64,000 nt of DNA, taken from assembly GCF_000771875.1 (NCBI RefSeq), contig NZ_JPXX01000012.1:1-64000 (forward strand). Reading direction: 5' to 3'. The notes beneath the pieces are model-generated. The model was given only the letters and a program-made list of their open reading frames with translations, ran no database searches and was not told the DNA's origin. This DNA comes from Gallibacterium genomosp. 1. GTDB taxonomy: Bacteria; Pseudomonadota; Gammaproteobacteria; Enterobacterales; Pasteurellaceae. Numbering within the stretch: the stretch's first letter is position 1; every line of letters begins with the position of its first letter. The translations under genes were made by a program, and so were the position numbers. This document shows, in pieces, positions 10,178-21,392 of this stretch.

Positions 10178-11160
10178 GGGAAAGTAACTTTAGCTGATAT
10201 CGCCAAGAAAGTGGGGTTGGTGCAATGACGGTTTCCCGAGCTATTCATAAACCAGATTTGGTTTCTGAAGAGTTAAGGAATAAAATTCAACAGACTATTC
10301 AGGAAATGGGTTACATTCCGAATGTAGCAGCAAGAAATCTGGCAAGTGTCAACTCCAATAATATCGTGATTGTTACAACATCATTAATTGCCACTGAGAA
10401 TACACTTATTCTAGAAGGGCTACAGAGGGAATTACAAACCGCTAATGTACAACTTCTGTTTCTTCTTACTGAAAAAGACAAAGATTGGATCAACGAAGCA
10501 ATTCAATATTCCCCTGAAATTATTGTTTTATTAAATATGGAATATGATGCCAATCAATCACAACGACTAAAAAATCTTAATTTACCACTCATATCCATTG
10601 GTGCACATAAAACTGACGGTTTAGGTATCAACATAGGCGTTGATATATCACAAGTCATTCATCTGTTGGTTTCGCATTTATTACAAAAAGGAAAACAAGA
10701 AATAGGTTTACTTTGCGCCAATCAACAACTTTCTATTTTCCAACAATATATGAAAAGTTGGCATAGCGCTTGTTTGCAATACGCCATTAACCCTCACCTT
10801 GTCCTACACGGTGCTAATCACGCCTCTTTCAAAACTGGAGCGCAACTGTTCAACGAGGCGTTTTTACTTTGGGGACGAATTGACGCTTTTATCTGCCTAT
10901 CTGATGAAATGGCTTGTGGCGCACTATTTGAAGCTCATCGTCGTCATATTAATATTCCTTATGAAACAACAATAAGCAGCATAGGCGGTTTAGAAGTTAG
11001 CGAAGTGTGTTATCCCAAATTAACAACTGTAGCCATTCCTTATAAAGAAATGGGAATTCTAGCCGGGCGAACTGTAAGACGCTTATTCAATCAACAAATA
11101 GCCTATAAACCGGATAGTATCCTTGTTCGCAGCCGGCTCATCATCCGAGACAGTACCTAA
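10178..11160 (+). pseudogene. LacI-family transcriptional regulator, disrupted
   Basis: The long frame from ATG 10225 encodes 311 residues of a LacI/GalR regulator that begins inside the recognition helix (MTVSRAIHKPDLVSEE), continues with the hinge (GYIPNVAARNLAS) and a periplasmic-binding-like effector domain. Just upstream, in another frame, the missing first helix is readable: VTLADIAKKVG at 10184-10216. The two parts would join as VGVGAMTVSRA if the G-run at 10213-10216 had one more G, so there is a one-base frameshift; no start codon remains upstream of VTLADIA. It presumably controlled the adjoining PTS/transketolase operon. The effector domain is intact, so the damage looks recent. 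It ends overlapping the convergent acuI stop. Confidence 0.85.
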
Positions 11161-12146
11161 CCCACCCTCACAATTGTTCTGCCGTATAACTGGTGATCGA
11201 GCATCTTTTTAGCATATTCGGCAGCTTCTGCTAATGGGATTTCACGCGTGAACGCTTGTAAATAATCATCACCGATCAGTTGTGCCAGTTGCTGCCAAAT
11301 GGCTGTGCGTTTTTCGAGCGGAAAATAAACTGACTCCACGCCTTGCAATCGCACATTACGCAATATAAACGGCATTACTGTGGTTTGCAGTTGATAACTT
11401 TGTGCTAAACCGCAGCAAGCAACACAACCGTGATACTGCACACGACTTAACAAATTTGCCAAAATATCGCCACCGACAGTATCAATCACGCCGGCAAATT
11501 GTTGTTTTTCTAATGGACGGCTTGGTTGTGCAAAATGGGATCGATCATAAATTTTCTCTGCACCGAAATCCAAAAGTTGTTGATAACGATCCGTATTTCC
11601 TGAAACGGCAACCACTGAATAGCCTAATTTATGCAATAAATAGACCGCAATTGAGCCGACACCGCCGCTTGCACCGGTCACAATAATTTGCCCTTTATCA
11701 GGCGTAATTTCAGCCTGTTGTAACGCATTCACGCACAACATTGCAGTAAAACCTGCCGTACCTAATGCTATCGCTTTATATTCTGTCAGCGTTATCGGCA
11801 GTTTCAACAAATGTTGCGGTTGTACATAGGTATATTCCGCCATCGCACCGAACTGCAATTCCCCATAGCCAAAGCCGGTAGCCAACACTAAATCCCCCAC
11901 CTTAAACGCCGGATCATTGCTTTCGGCAACACTGCCGACCAAATCAATGCCGGGAATGAAGGGGTACTGTTTAATAATCCGACCGGTTCCGCATAATGCC
12001 AACGCATCTTTATAATTCAACGCTGAATAATGCACTTTAACTTTAATGCCTTGTCGTTGTGCTTCAGAGAAAAATTGCGAATCGATATTTTCAATTTTTG
12101 CCTGAAAAGGTTGATTTTCCGATTGACGTAATACCAATGCTTTCAT
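11157..12146 (-). CDS. acuI: AcuI/YhdH-family zinc-free NADPH oxidoreductase
   Basis: Medium-chain dehydrogenase of the YhdH/AcuI subgroup, in which characterised members reduce acryloyl-CoA to propionyl-CoA with NADPH. The 329 residues have the N-terminal GroES-like fold (VHYSALNYKDALALCG, PFIPGIDLVG), no catalytic zinc ligand set, and a Rossmann domain with TGASGGVGSIAVYLL near residue 160. The stop overlaps that of the convergent regulator pseudogene. It starts 3 nt after rsmD on the same strand, so the two are probably co-transcribed. Confidence 0.9.
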   Translation of the reverse strand: MKALVLRQSENQPFQAKIENIDSQFFSEAQRQGIKVKVHYSALNYKDALALCGTGRIIKQYPFIPGIDLVGSVAESNDPAFKVGDLVLATGFGYGELQFGAMAEYTYVQPQHLLKLPITLTEYKAIALGTAGFTAMLCVNALQQAEITPDKGQIIVTGASGGVGSIAVYLLHKLGYSVVAVSGNTDRYQQLLDFGAEKIYDRSHFAQPSRPLEKQQFAGVIDTVGGDILANLLSRVQYHGCVACCGLAQSYQLQTTVMPFILRNVRLQGVESVYFPLEKRTAIWQQLAQLIGDDYLQAFTREIPLAEAAEYAKKMLDHQLYGRTIVRVG

Positions 12147-12149
12147 AAT

Positions 12150-12743
12150 TCACCCCTGTTTCTGATATAAACGATATGCAACTTGCTGTGTAAATTTCTC
12201 TTTTAACAACTGCCAGTTTTCCGGTACGGTCGGTGTTAAGTTTTTTTCCGTTTCAATGTAAATCAACGCCTCCTCCGCCAGCCAACCGTGATTATTTAAT
12301 AATAACAGTGTTTCTGAAAGCAGATTCTGATGAAACGGCGGATCAATAAAAACAATATTAAAACCTTTCGCTTCAGCTGTTGCTAAAAACGACAAGGTAT
12401 CCGCACAAACCACTTCGCCCTGCTCTGTTTTAAGCTGTTGTAAATTTTGCTTTAACTGTTTTGCCACTTGTGGCGATTTTTCCAACATTACTACCGAATT
12501 TGCCTGACGAGATAACGCCTCAAGCCCCAAAGCACCGCTACCAGAAAAACAATCTAAACAATCCGCTCCAACAATATCGTGCATTAGCCAATTAAACAGT
12601 GTTTCACGCACTCGATCTGAAGTAGGACGCAACCCTTGGGACAACAATACCGGCAATTTACGCCCTCGCCATAATCCACCGATAATTCTCACTTCGCCCT
12701 TGTTGTTACTCAATTGTGCTATTTTTGAAAGGTTTTTTGCCAT
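12150..12743 (-). CDS. rsmD: 16S rRNA (guanine966-N2)-methyltransferase
   Basis: Methylates G966 of 16S rRNA in the assembled 30S subunit. The 197-residue protein has the family start region RIIGGLWRGRKLPV, RPTSDRVRETLFNWL, the SAM-binding LDCFSGSGALGLEALSR near residue 60, and the catalytic NPPY-type motif in the form FIDPPF. Divergent from ftsY across about 125 bp, as in many gammaproteobacteria. Confidence 0.95.
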   Translation of the reverse strand: MAKNLSKIAQLSNNKGEVRIIGGLWRGRKLPVLLSQGLRPTSDRVRETLFNWLMHDIVGADCLDCFSGSGALGLEALSRQANSVVMLEKSPQVAKQLKQNLQQLKTEQGEVVCADTLSFLATAEAKGFNIVFIDPPFHQNLLSETLLLLNNHGWLAEEALIYIETEKNLTPTVPENWQLLKEKFTQQVAYRLYQKQG

Positions 12744-12868
12744 AAATAAAAGAAATGCTAAACATCAATAACATTAAAATGATAAACTAGCTGGTATTTT
12801 AGTCTATTCTTTTCACTTTGTGCATAACCTTATGCAGATTATCATTTGATATTAATTTGGAAATAAAT

Positions 12869-14134
<1,266 letters not shown>

Positions 14135-14143
14135 GGAACAGTT

Positions 14144-14809
14144 ATGATTCGGTTTTCAGATGTCAGTAAAGTTTATAGTGGCGGAAACAAACCCGCCCTG
14201 CAAGGAATCAGTTTTCATTTACCTGTCGGCAGTATGACCTATATCACCGGTCATTCCGGTGCCGGTAAAAGCACGCTGTTAAAACTGATCCTTGGTATTG
14301 AACGTGCCAATGGCGGTAATATTTGGTTCAATAATCACGATATTACCCGCTTACCCGCATCTGAAATGCCTTATTTACGCCGCCAAATCGGAATGGTGCA
14401 TCAGGATTATCGTCTGCTCACTAACTACACTGTGTTGGATAATGTCGGTTTGCCGTTAGTCATTAACGGAATGCACCCTAATGAAGTCAAAAGACGTGCT
14501 TCGGCAGCATTGGATCGTGTTGGTTTATTCCATCGTGCCGATTACTATCCGCAGCAACTTTCAGGCGGTGAGCAGCAACGTGTCGATATTGCTCGTGCCA
14601 TTGTGAATCGCCCACAACTTCTGTTGGCAGACGAGCCAACCGGCAATCTGGATAAAGAGCTTTCATTGGATATTTTTCATCTTTTCGAGCAATTGAACAG
14701 TATGGGGGTAACGGTGATTATTGCCACGCACGATGTCAATATCATCGCACAGAATCCAAAACCGACCATCGTTTTAGAACAAGGGCATTTAAAACAGTTT
14801 ATTTGTTAA
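14144..14809 (+). CDS. ftsE: cell division ATP-binding protein FtsE
   Basis: ATPase half of the FtsEX complex, which in other bacteria couples septal constriction to activation of peptidoglycan amidases through EnvC-type adaptors. The 221 residues contain Walker [10 protein letters not shown] near residue 36, the Q-loop in MVHQDYRLL, signature LSGGEQQ, Walker [12 protein letters not shown] and the switch His in IIATHD. It lies between ftsY and ftsX with gaps of 9 and 10 nt. Confidence 0.96.
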   Translation: MIRFSDVSKVYSGGNKPALQGISFHLPVGSMTYITGHSGAGKSTLLKLILGIERANGGNIWFNNHDITRLPASEMPYLRRQIGMVHQDYRLLTNYTVLDNVGLPLVINGMHPNEVKRRASAALDRVGLFHRADYYPQQLSGGEQQRVDIARAIVNRPQLLLADEPTGNLDKELSLDIFHLFEQLNSMGVTVIIATHDVNIIAQNPKPTIVLEQGHLKQFIC

Positions 14810-14819
14810 TGGGATTATT

Positions 14820-15755
14820 ATGAACCAACATCATCTCAACGCTTCCATTTTCTTGCAATTCAAAATTGTCTTCCAAATGGTATTTCGTGAACTATTAAAA
14901 AGAAAACTCGGTACATTATTAACCGTTATTGTGATCGCCGTTTCATTAACTATTCCGGTAACGACTTATTTATTATGGAAAAATGTGGAATATACTATCG
15001 ATAACTTCTATCCAGAATCAGAATTGGCAGTATATCTGAATAAGAATTTGAGTGAACAGGATACAGAACGCGTTGTTGAGTCACTCAGAGCACAACAAGG
15101 TGTCGATTCACTCAATTATATTTCTCGCCAAAAAAGCCTTGAAGATTTTCGTCAATGGTCAGGATTTAATGAAGAATTATCTCTTTTAGATGACAATCCT
15201 TTACCAGCTGTAGTGATGATAAAACCAACAAATGAATATAAAAGCAGCGATAAAATGATGGAATTACGCACAGAACTGGCGAAAGTCAAAGGCGTACAGG
15301 AAGTACGTTTAGATGACGGCTGGATAGAAAAATTAGGAGCAATTTCCTATTTAATCGCAAAAATTGCCACTATTTGCAGTTTTTTAATGAGCTTGGCAGT
15401 ATTTTTAGTTATTGGAAATAGTGTACGTTCCGATGTTTATAGCAGCCGCACTAATATTGAAGTAATGAAACTGCTTGGTGCTACTAATCACTTCATTCTT
15501 CGACCATTTCTTTGCACCGGCATTATTTATGGTATGTTAGGCAGTATTCTAGCTACTATTTTCAGTTTTTTATTAATCAGCTATTTCTCTACTGCTGTTG
15601 GTTATGTTGCTGATATTTTTGCTATAAAAATTGCCTTAAATGGCTTAGCTATTTCAGAAATACTTCTTATGATTATTATCTGTTCTGCGATTGGCTATAC
15701 AGCAGCTTGGATTTCAGCCAACAAGCATATCAATGATTTTGAAAAGAAAAATTAA
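14820..15755 (+). CDS. ftsX: cell division membrane protein FtsX
   Basis: Permease-like partner of FtsE. The 311 residues give the expected topology: a cytoplasmic start, first membrane segment about 30-52, a large periplasmic domain (about 53-175), then three C-terminal membrane segments (about 180-205, 228-252, 270-292). Motifs such as GNSVRSDVYSSRTNIEVMKLLGAT are characteristic. Last gene of the ftsYEX operon; an 11-bp hairpin follows 13 nt after the stop. rpoH, which follows ftsX in enterobacteria, is absent. Confidence 0.94.
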   Translation: MNQHHLNASIFLQFKIVFQMVFRELLKRKLGTLLTVIVIAVSLTIPVTTYLLWKNVEYTIDNFYPESELAVYLNKNLSEQDTERVVESLRAQQGVDSLNYISRQKSLEDFRQWSGFNEELSLLDDNPLPAVVMIKPTNEYKSSDKMMELRTELAKVKGVQEVRLDDGWIEKLGAISYLIAKIATICSFLMSLAVFLVIGNSVRSDVYSSRTNIEVMKLLGATNHFILRPFLCTGIIYGMLGSILATIFSFLLISYFSTAVGYVADIFAIKIALNGLAISEILLMIIICSAIGYTAAWISANKHINDFEKKN

Positions 15756-15768
15756 TCTTTAAAGTAAA

Positions 15769-15797
15769 GTCAAGTTTCATTAATGGTGAAACTTGAC
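15769..15797 (+). terminator. hairpin after ftsX
   Basis: Perfect 11-bp stem GTCAAGTTTCA/TGAAACTTGAC with a 7-nt loop directly after ftsX. The following bases are AT-rich but not a clean U-run, so it may terminate inefficiently or only protect the transcript end. Confidence 0.6.
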
Positions 15798-15799
15798 TA

Positions 15800-16035
15800 T
15801 TTCATTTGACAAGAGTAACATTCCGCCCGATATTTTTTCTATGAGGACAAACACTTTGGACAGTCACAGTCGATACTGGTTTTACTATTACAACTAATCT
15901 TTTCGCCTCATAGCCTCTTTTGCTTATCGGCGAAAAGTCGGTAAGTATCAAACTTCCCATTATATTAAATAAACTGGAATCTTTTTTATTTTGTTCATTG
16001 CGTTGTTCAAAACCCAACTTAGGGAGTAAGAACAG
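15800..16035. other. non-coding leader/intergenic region upstream of corA
   Basis: About 235 bases without a convincing gene. It holds a 9-bp inverted repeat CTTTTCGCC/GGCGAAAAG (15899-15907 and 15929-15937, 21-nt loop). A 71-codon minus-strand frame (15802-16017) has no ribosome binding site or recognisable family and I do not call it. AGGGAG at 16021-16026 is the Shine-Dalgarno sequence of corA. A structured 5' leader for the magnesium transporter is possible. Confidence 0.45.
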
Positions 16036-16983
16036 ATGATTGGAGCATTTGCCTTAGATGACGCACGTTTAGTGCGAATTGACGAAAACAGCGATGCATT
16101 AAATGATGCAATTTGGATTGATTTATTAGAACCAACTGCCGAAGAGCGTGAGATGCTACAAAAAGGACTAGGTCAAAGCTTAGCTTCTTATCTTGAATTG
16201 GAAGATATTGAGGCATCCGCACGCTTCTTTGAAGATGAAGACGGCTTACATTTACACTCTTTCTTTTATTGTGAAGATGAAGATGATTACGCCGATATTG
16301 CCACCGTTGCTTTTACCTTACGTGACGGACGTTTGTTCTCATTAAGAGACCGTGAATTGCCGGCTTTCCGTCTTTATCGTATGCGTTCCAGAACTCAACG
16401 TTTACTTGAATGCAATGCTTATGAATTACTGCTTGATTTATTTGAAACTAAAATTGAACAGTTGGCCGATGTTATAGAAACTGTTTATGCTGATTTAGAA
16501 AAATTAAGCCGTATTATTCTTGAAGGGAAACAAGGTGAAGCCTTTGATCAAGCACTATCTACTCTTACTGAACAAGAAGACGTAAGCTCAAAAGTGCGTT
16601 TATGTTTGATGGATACACAACGGGCATTAAGTTTCTTAGTGCGAAAAACTCGCTTACCAGCTAGCCAGTTAGAACAAGCACGTGAAGTATTACGAGATAT
16701 TGAATCACTACAACCTCACAACGAATCTTTATTCCAAAAAGTGAACTTCTTAATGCAGGCGGCAATGGGTTTTATGAATATCGAACAGAACAGAATTATG
16801 AAGATCTTCTCTGTGGCATCCTTGATTTTCCTACCGCCAACATTGGTTTCTTCCACTTACGGTATGAACTTTGCCAATATGCCGGAATTAACTTGGAAAT
16901 TCGGATACCCATTCGCCTTAGTTTTAATGGCTCTCGCCGCCTTATTCCCATTCCTTTATTTCAAACGAAAAGGGTGGTTGTAA
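16036..16983 (+). CDS. corA: magnesium/cobalt transporter CorA
   Basis: Pentameric inner-membrane Mg2+ channel. The 315 residues comprise a large acidic cytoplasmic domain, the long stalk helix, two C-terminal membrane segments (about 258-278 and 290-310), the signature GMN in [12 protein letters not shown] between them, and a basic KRKGWL end. Length matches the family. Single-gene unit preceded by a long leader and followed by a strong terminator. Confidence 0.95.
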   Translation: MIGAFALDDARLVRIDENSDALNDAIWIDLLEPTAEEREMLQKGLGQSLASYLELEDIEASARFFEDEDGLHLHSFFYCEDEDDYADIATVAFTLRDGRLFSLRDRELPAFRLYRMRSRTQRLLECNAYELLLDLFETKIEQLADVIETVYADLEKLSRIILEGKQGEAFDQALSTLTEQEDVSSKVRLCLMDTQRALSFLVRKTRLPASQLEQAREVLRDIESLQPHNESLFQKVNFLMQAAMGFMNIEQNRIMKIFSVASLIFLPPTLVSSTYGMNFANMPELTWKFGYPFALVLMALAALFPFLYFKRKGWL

Positions 16984-16984
16984 G

Positions 16985-17014
16985 AAAAATGCAGTATTCC
17001 GATACTGCATTTTT
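16985..17014 (+). terminator. terminator downstream of corA
   Basis: Perfect 13-bp stem AAAAATGCAGTAT/ATACTGCATTTTT with a 4-nt TCCG loop, two bases after the corA stop. The A/T arms supply a U-tract on either strand, so it probably also terminates the convergent ferredoxin gene. Confidence 0.88.
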
Positions 17015-17583
17015 CATTCCATTAATGTCAAATCTATCGCACTCATAAAACAGCTGACTTTACATTCGCCGCAGCCATTACAGTGCGATAAATCAACCAT
17101 AAGTTGTTTATTACTATCAAGTCGGATCGCTTTTGTCGAGCAGCTTTGTATACAACTATCACACGCTTGTCCCTGTTGTTGTAAACATTCCGTTAAGAAG
17201 TATGGTCTTAATTCAGTGTCTGCTTTGAATGCCGGATGTAATGCTTTTGTTGAACAAACTTGTGCACAGAGTCCACAAAAATCACAGGCAGTATAAGTTA
17301 TCGCTAAAGTCGCTTTTTGTTGTTCAATTTGGATTAACCCATATGGGCAAACTTGCGCACATTTACCACAACCATCACAAAAAGCGGTAAACAACGACTC
17401 TTTTGCAGCAAACGGTGGGCGATTTTGTAATCGCCGCAACGATTGTTGTTGCGGTGATTGTTTAAAAATACGAAAAAGCCCTCGCCTTGAAATATTATGA
17501 TGTGACAAATATGCCGAATAATAACGTTCGTCTTTTGTTGTCATCATTGCTAAAAATAGAGTGGTAATTTTGGAACAGAGCAT
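17014..17583 (-). CDS. NapF-like ferredoxin-type protein
   Basis: Cytoplasmic iron-sulfur protein with four cysteine clusters: CDGCGKCAQVCP, CDFCGLCAQVC, a spaced CDSCIQSC..., and CNGCGECKVSC, the NapF/dms-accessory pattern implicated in maturing or feeding electrons to molybdo-oxidoreductases. The frame opens at 17583 and overlaps the chaperone gene by 34 nt; an internal ATG at 17544 (MTTKDERYY, 176 residues) would start 5 nt after that gene's stop. Neither has a strong ribosome binding site, so the start is uncertain. In Haemophilus such a gene follows the dms genes; here the reductase is gone. Confidence 0.85.
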   Translation of the reverse strand: MLCSKITTLFLAMMTTKDERYYSAYLSHHNISRRGLFRIFKQSPQQQSLRRLQNRPPFAAKESLFTAFCDGCGKCAQVCPYGLIQIEQQKATLAITYTACDFCGLCAQVCSTKALHPAFKADTELRPYFLTECLQQQGQACDSCIQSCSTKAIRLDSNKQLMVDLSHCNGCGECKVSCFMSAIDLTLME

Positions 17584-18158
17584 TTAATGTTCATCTGCCA
17601 TAACGATAAAGTTTGTTCCGCAATTAAACCAATTCCACGATAAAAAGGAGATTCTGTTTGTTTAGTAAGTAAACTTAAATAACGCCAAATCCAAGTAAAC
17701 AGATACTTCGCTAAATATTCATCAAGAATTTTCGGATTACTATTAGCAATATAACCTGCCATCATTAACATTAAGCCAACCTGATCTTCAGGTTCTTCAG
17801 TACCAACATTACAGCAGATATTATTTTTCAGCATAAATTTGCGAAGATCTATCAAGGGTTCGCCGAAGATGACAGCCTCTTCATCCAAATAAACTGTACT
17901 CCAAGGCGGTGCCGGTAAAGCATTAGGCCCAATAAATTGCGCTTGGAATTGTTCCGGCAAATTATCACGTTGGCGTAACAACGCCACAATTTCATCCTCA
18001 TTTTTGAGTGCTGGAAACCAATCTCCTTGCCAATCCATATGATCCAATGCATCTAGAATAGGCTTTAAAACAGAGTGTCTTGGTTCAAAATATAATAACA
18101 TTCCCATCCAATAACCACTTGTTTTTACCCATTCTAAAAACTTTTCTCGTTCCATCAT
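17550..18158 (-). CDS. dmsD: TorD/DmsD-family redox-enzyme maturation chaperone
   Basis: Cytosolic chaperone that binds Tat signal peptides of molybdo-enzymes during cofactor insertion. The frame opens at a GTG at 18170, but GGGAG precedes the ATG at 18158, giving 202 residues. The family core is visible as PNALPAPPWSTVYLDEEAV with downstream DQVGLMLMMAG. It sits between the dmsC stump and the NapF-like gene, matching the dmsABC-dmsD-ferredoxin order of Haemophilus. With dmsAB missing here, its client must be encoded elsewhere or the gene is a relic. Confidence 0.85.
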   Translation of the reverse strand: MMEREKFLEWVKTSGYWMGMLLYFEPRHSVLKPILDALDHMDWQGDWFPALKNEDEIVALLRQRDNLPEQFQAQFIGPNALPAPPWSTVYLDEEAVIFGEPLIDLRKFMLKNNICCNVGTEEPEDQVGLMLMMAGYIANSNPKILDEYLAKYLFTWIWRYLSLLTKQTESPFYRGIGLIAEQTLSLWQMNIKCSVPKLPLYF

Positions 18159-18215
18159 TGTGTCTCCCACAGAAAGGAACTACGCCTAAATCATTAGGCA
18201 TAGCCATCATTAACA

Positions 18216-18353
18216 TCAAACTGCCATACCTACCGTCATATGCAGTCCATAAAAAATGATGCGACCTAACACTTCTCCACCGAAAACTAATAATACCGCG
18301 AATAGTAATCCGGCTCTATGATTACTTTTACAAAATAAACTTATTTTATATGA
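18216..18353 (-). pseudogene. dmsC remnant (DMSO reductase membrane anchor, C-terminal end)
   Basis: Not an ATG-started frame: translating the minus strand from about 18353 to the TGA at 18218-18216 gives about 45 residues, CKSNHRAGLLFAVLLV then GGEVLGRIIFYGLHMTVGM, which I recognise as the last membrane segment and tail of DmsC. It ends 57 nt before the chaperone gene, where dmsC belongs in an intact dmsABCD operon. No dmsA, dmsB or remainder of dmsC precedes it; the next sequence is AT-rich spacer and the phosphatase terminator. Confidence 0.75.
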
Positions 18354-18449
18354 CCCTTAGGAGATGCTATTATATGGAGTGTTTTCTGCTCCAAGATAAA
18401 AAAGATAATATATATCAACTAATTATAATTAATGAAAATTATTGCTAAC

Positions 18450-18482
18450 AAAAAACCGGCTATATCGCTATAGCCGGTTGCC
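18450..18482 (-). terminator. terminator downstream of the acid phosphatase
   Basis: Stem ACCGGCTATA/TATAGCCGGT with a TCGC loop, followed on the minus strand by six T. Twenty-six bases (18447-18472) are identical to the terminator after atpC at 19487-19512. Confidence 0.88.
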
Positions 18483-18497
18483 ATCGCTATTCAAAAA

Positions 18498-19235
18498 TTA
18501 TTTGTTAGAAAGTTTATTAAATTCCTGTTTTGCTTTTTCTAACTGTTGTAAAAATGCCGGTTTAGTATGCAATGTTGCCACTACTGCACTCGCCACCACT
18601 CTTGCTGCATCAACATCACTCTGCCAGTGATAACCGCAAATCACTCTGCTTTGCCCCATTTCATAACCACGTTCTATAATTTCATTTTGACGAGCTGGGT
18701 TAATTTCAGTTAAAACTAAAGCAGTTGCCCAACCGATAGCAGTATGTCCAGAAGGATAGGAACCATTTGTCGATAAAGTTTTTTCATCATCAGGTCGGCA
18801 AGTTCCTTCTTTGAAGAAAGCAAACGGACGAATTCTCATATAACCTTTTTTCGCAGCCCTTGTTGAGAGATCGCCGGCATCCTCTCTAAAGTTTTGTAGT
18901 AATTTATAAATTTCAGGTGTTTTTTGTTGAGAAATTTCTAAACCAAACGCTTCTGAAAATGCTTGTGGCACACCGTCAGCCGCGACATAAGCATCTTTAT
19001 AAGCCTGTTTTCCTCTTTCTGTATTTCTCAGTAATTTTCCTTTTTCATATTGTGCTTTATCGTTTAAAAACAGAACACTATCGACCGCAGGCGGCGGTGG
19101 TAAAAGTTTAAAACTATCAATTACTTCACTACTTTTTAGAAAATACAAATCAGGCTTAGTAGTAACATCATTATCCTGTGCAAAAGAAAATGTGGATACT
19201 GAAAGAAGTAATGTAATTAATGAAAGTTTTTTCAT
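18498..19235 (-). CDS. class A nonspecific acid phosphatase (PhoN/PhoC type)
   Basis: Secreted periplasmic phosphatase of the PAP2 superfamily that releases phosphate from many organic phosphomonoesters. The 245 residues start with a signal peptide ([18 protein letters not shown], cleavage before QDN). The three active-site blocks are complete: KKGYMRIRP (K-x6-RP), GSYPSGHT (PSGH) and SRVICGYH (SR-x5-H type), plus the class A region with LLPPPP near residue 45. It lies between the decayed dms locus and the atp operon, with its own terminator; insertion here is suggested by the flanking repeated terminators. Confidence 0.93.
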   Translation of the reverse strand: MKKLSLITLLLSVSTFSFAQDNDVTTKPDLYFLKSSEVIDSFKLLPPPPAVDSVLFLNDKAQYEKGKLLRNTERGKQAYKDAYVAADGVPQAFSEAFGLEISQQKTPEIYKLLQNFREDAGDLSTRAAKKGYMRIRPFAFFKEGTCRPDDEKTLSTNGSYPSGHTAIGWATALVLTEINPARQNEIIERGYEMGQSRVICGYHWQSDVDAARVVASAVVATLHTKPAFLQQLEKAKQEFNKLSNK

Positions 19236-19486
19236 TTTTTAATCCCCATAAATATAACAAACATATAATTTCACAGTGCAACACATAAAATATTGCCTAT
19301 GAATCAGCTCACTTTGGAAGAATTTTCTTTCTACCAAATCAAACATATTTCTCAACCATAAGTGAAAGATTTTATTCATCAATGTGTTGTTAATAACATC
19401 ATAAAACTCGCCCAATTTTATTCAATGGGAACGATACCAATTATTTTAAAAATGTTAACTGGATCACATTTTTAATGCCTTAAAAA
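19236..19486. other. intergenic region between phosphatase and atpC terminator
   Basis: About 250 AT-rich bases. I see no coding sequence and no tRNA. It must contain the phosphatase promoter, since the atpC terminator lies just upstream, but no strong -35/-10 pair stands out to me. Confidence 0.4.
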
Positions 19487-19489
19487 AAC

Positions 19490-19522
19490 AAAAAACCGGC
19501 TATATCGCTATAACCGGCTTTT
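19490..19522 (-). terminator. terminator of the atp operon
   Basis: Stem-loop with arms GCCGGTTATA/TATAGCCGGT as read on the minus strand, then a T-run, directly after atpC. It carries one base change (A for G at 19513) relative to the copy after the phosphatase gene. Confidence 0.88.
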
Positions 19523-19535
19523 TCAATATTAAGAA

Positions 19536-19961
19536 TTAGCGTTTATTTTTGACTAATTTTTCTGTGAGTTCATAAGCACGCAATTTCGCAAGCTCTCTGG
19601 AAAGTTTAGAAGCCATAAGCTCATAATTACCATCCTTATGTGCGCTGCGAATATTTTCTTCTGCACGGCGTTTCGCTGCAAGGATACGTTCTTTATCAAG
19701 CTCTTCTCCTCGAATCGCAGTGTCCGCCAATACAATCACATTTCCTGGTTGCACTTCAAGAAAGCCTCCGGATACATAAATAACTTCTTCTTTACCTTCT
19801 TTCATCATTTTTACGATGCCAGGTTTAATCGAAGTTAATAACGGGGTATGCCCAGCGAGAATACCTAACTCACCTTCGCTCCCTGTAACCTGAATACTTT
19901 CAACAACACCTGAAAATATTTTTTCTTCCGCACTTACAACTGTTAAGTTAAACGTTGCCAT
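19536..19961 (-). CDS. atpC: ATP synthase F1 epsilon subunit
   Basis: Central-stalk subunit with an inhibitory C-terminal helix pair. The 141 residues show the beta-sandwich domain ([31 protein letters not shown]) and a C-terminal helical hairpin ([17 protein letters not shown]). Last gene of the minus-strand atpIBEFHAGDC operon, 37 nt after atpD, followed by the terminator. Confidence 0.97.
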   Translation of the reverse strand: MATFNLTVVSAEEKIFSGVVESIQVTGSEGELGILAGHTPLLTSIKPGIVKMMKEGKEEVIYVSGGFLEVQPGNVIVLADTAIRGEELDKERILAAKRRAEENIRSAHKDGNYELMASKLSRELAKLRAYELTEKLVKNKR

Positions 19962-19998
19962 TAGTTATCTCCTTAGCGATTGTTTGCCTTAGGAGCAA

Positions 19999-21387
<1,389 letters not shown>

Positions 21388-21392
21388 CTACT

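Noticed and set aside
10225-11160. Intact LacI regulator starting at ATG 10225
   Set aside because: That ATG is in the middle of the helix-turn-helix; the preceding helix is present in another frame, so the protein would lack DNA-binding capacity.
15802-16017. 71-codon minus-strand frame between ftsX and corA
   Set aside because: No start signal, no family recognised, and it runs antisense to the corA leader. Another frame shows Cys pairs but also stops.
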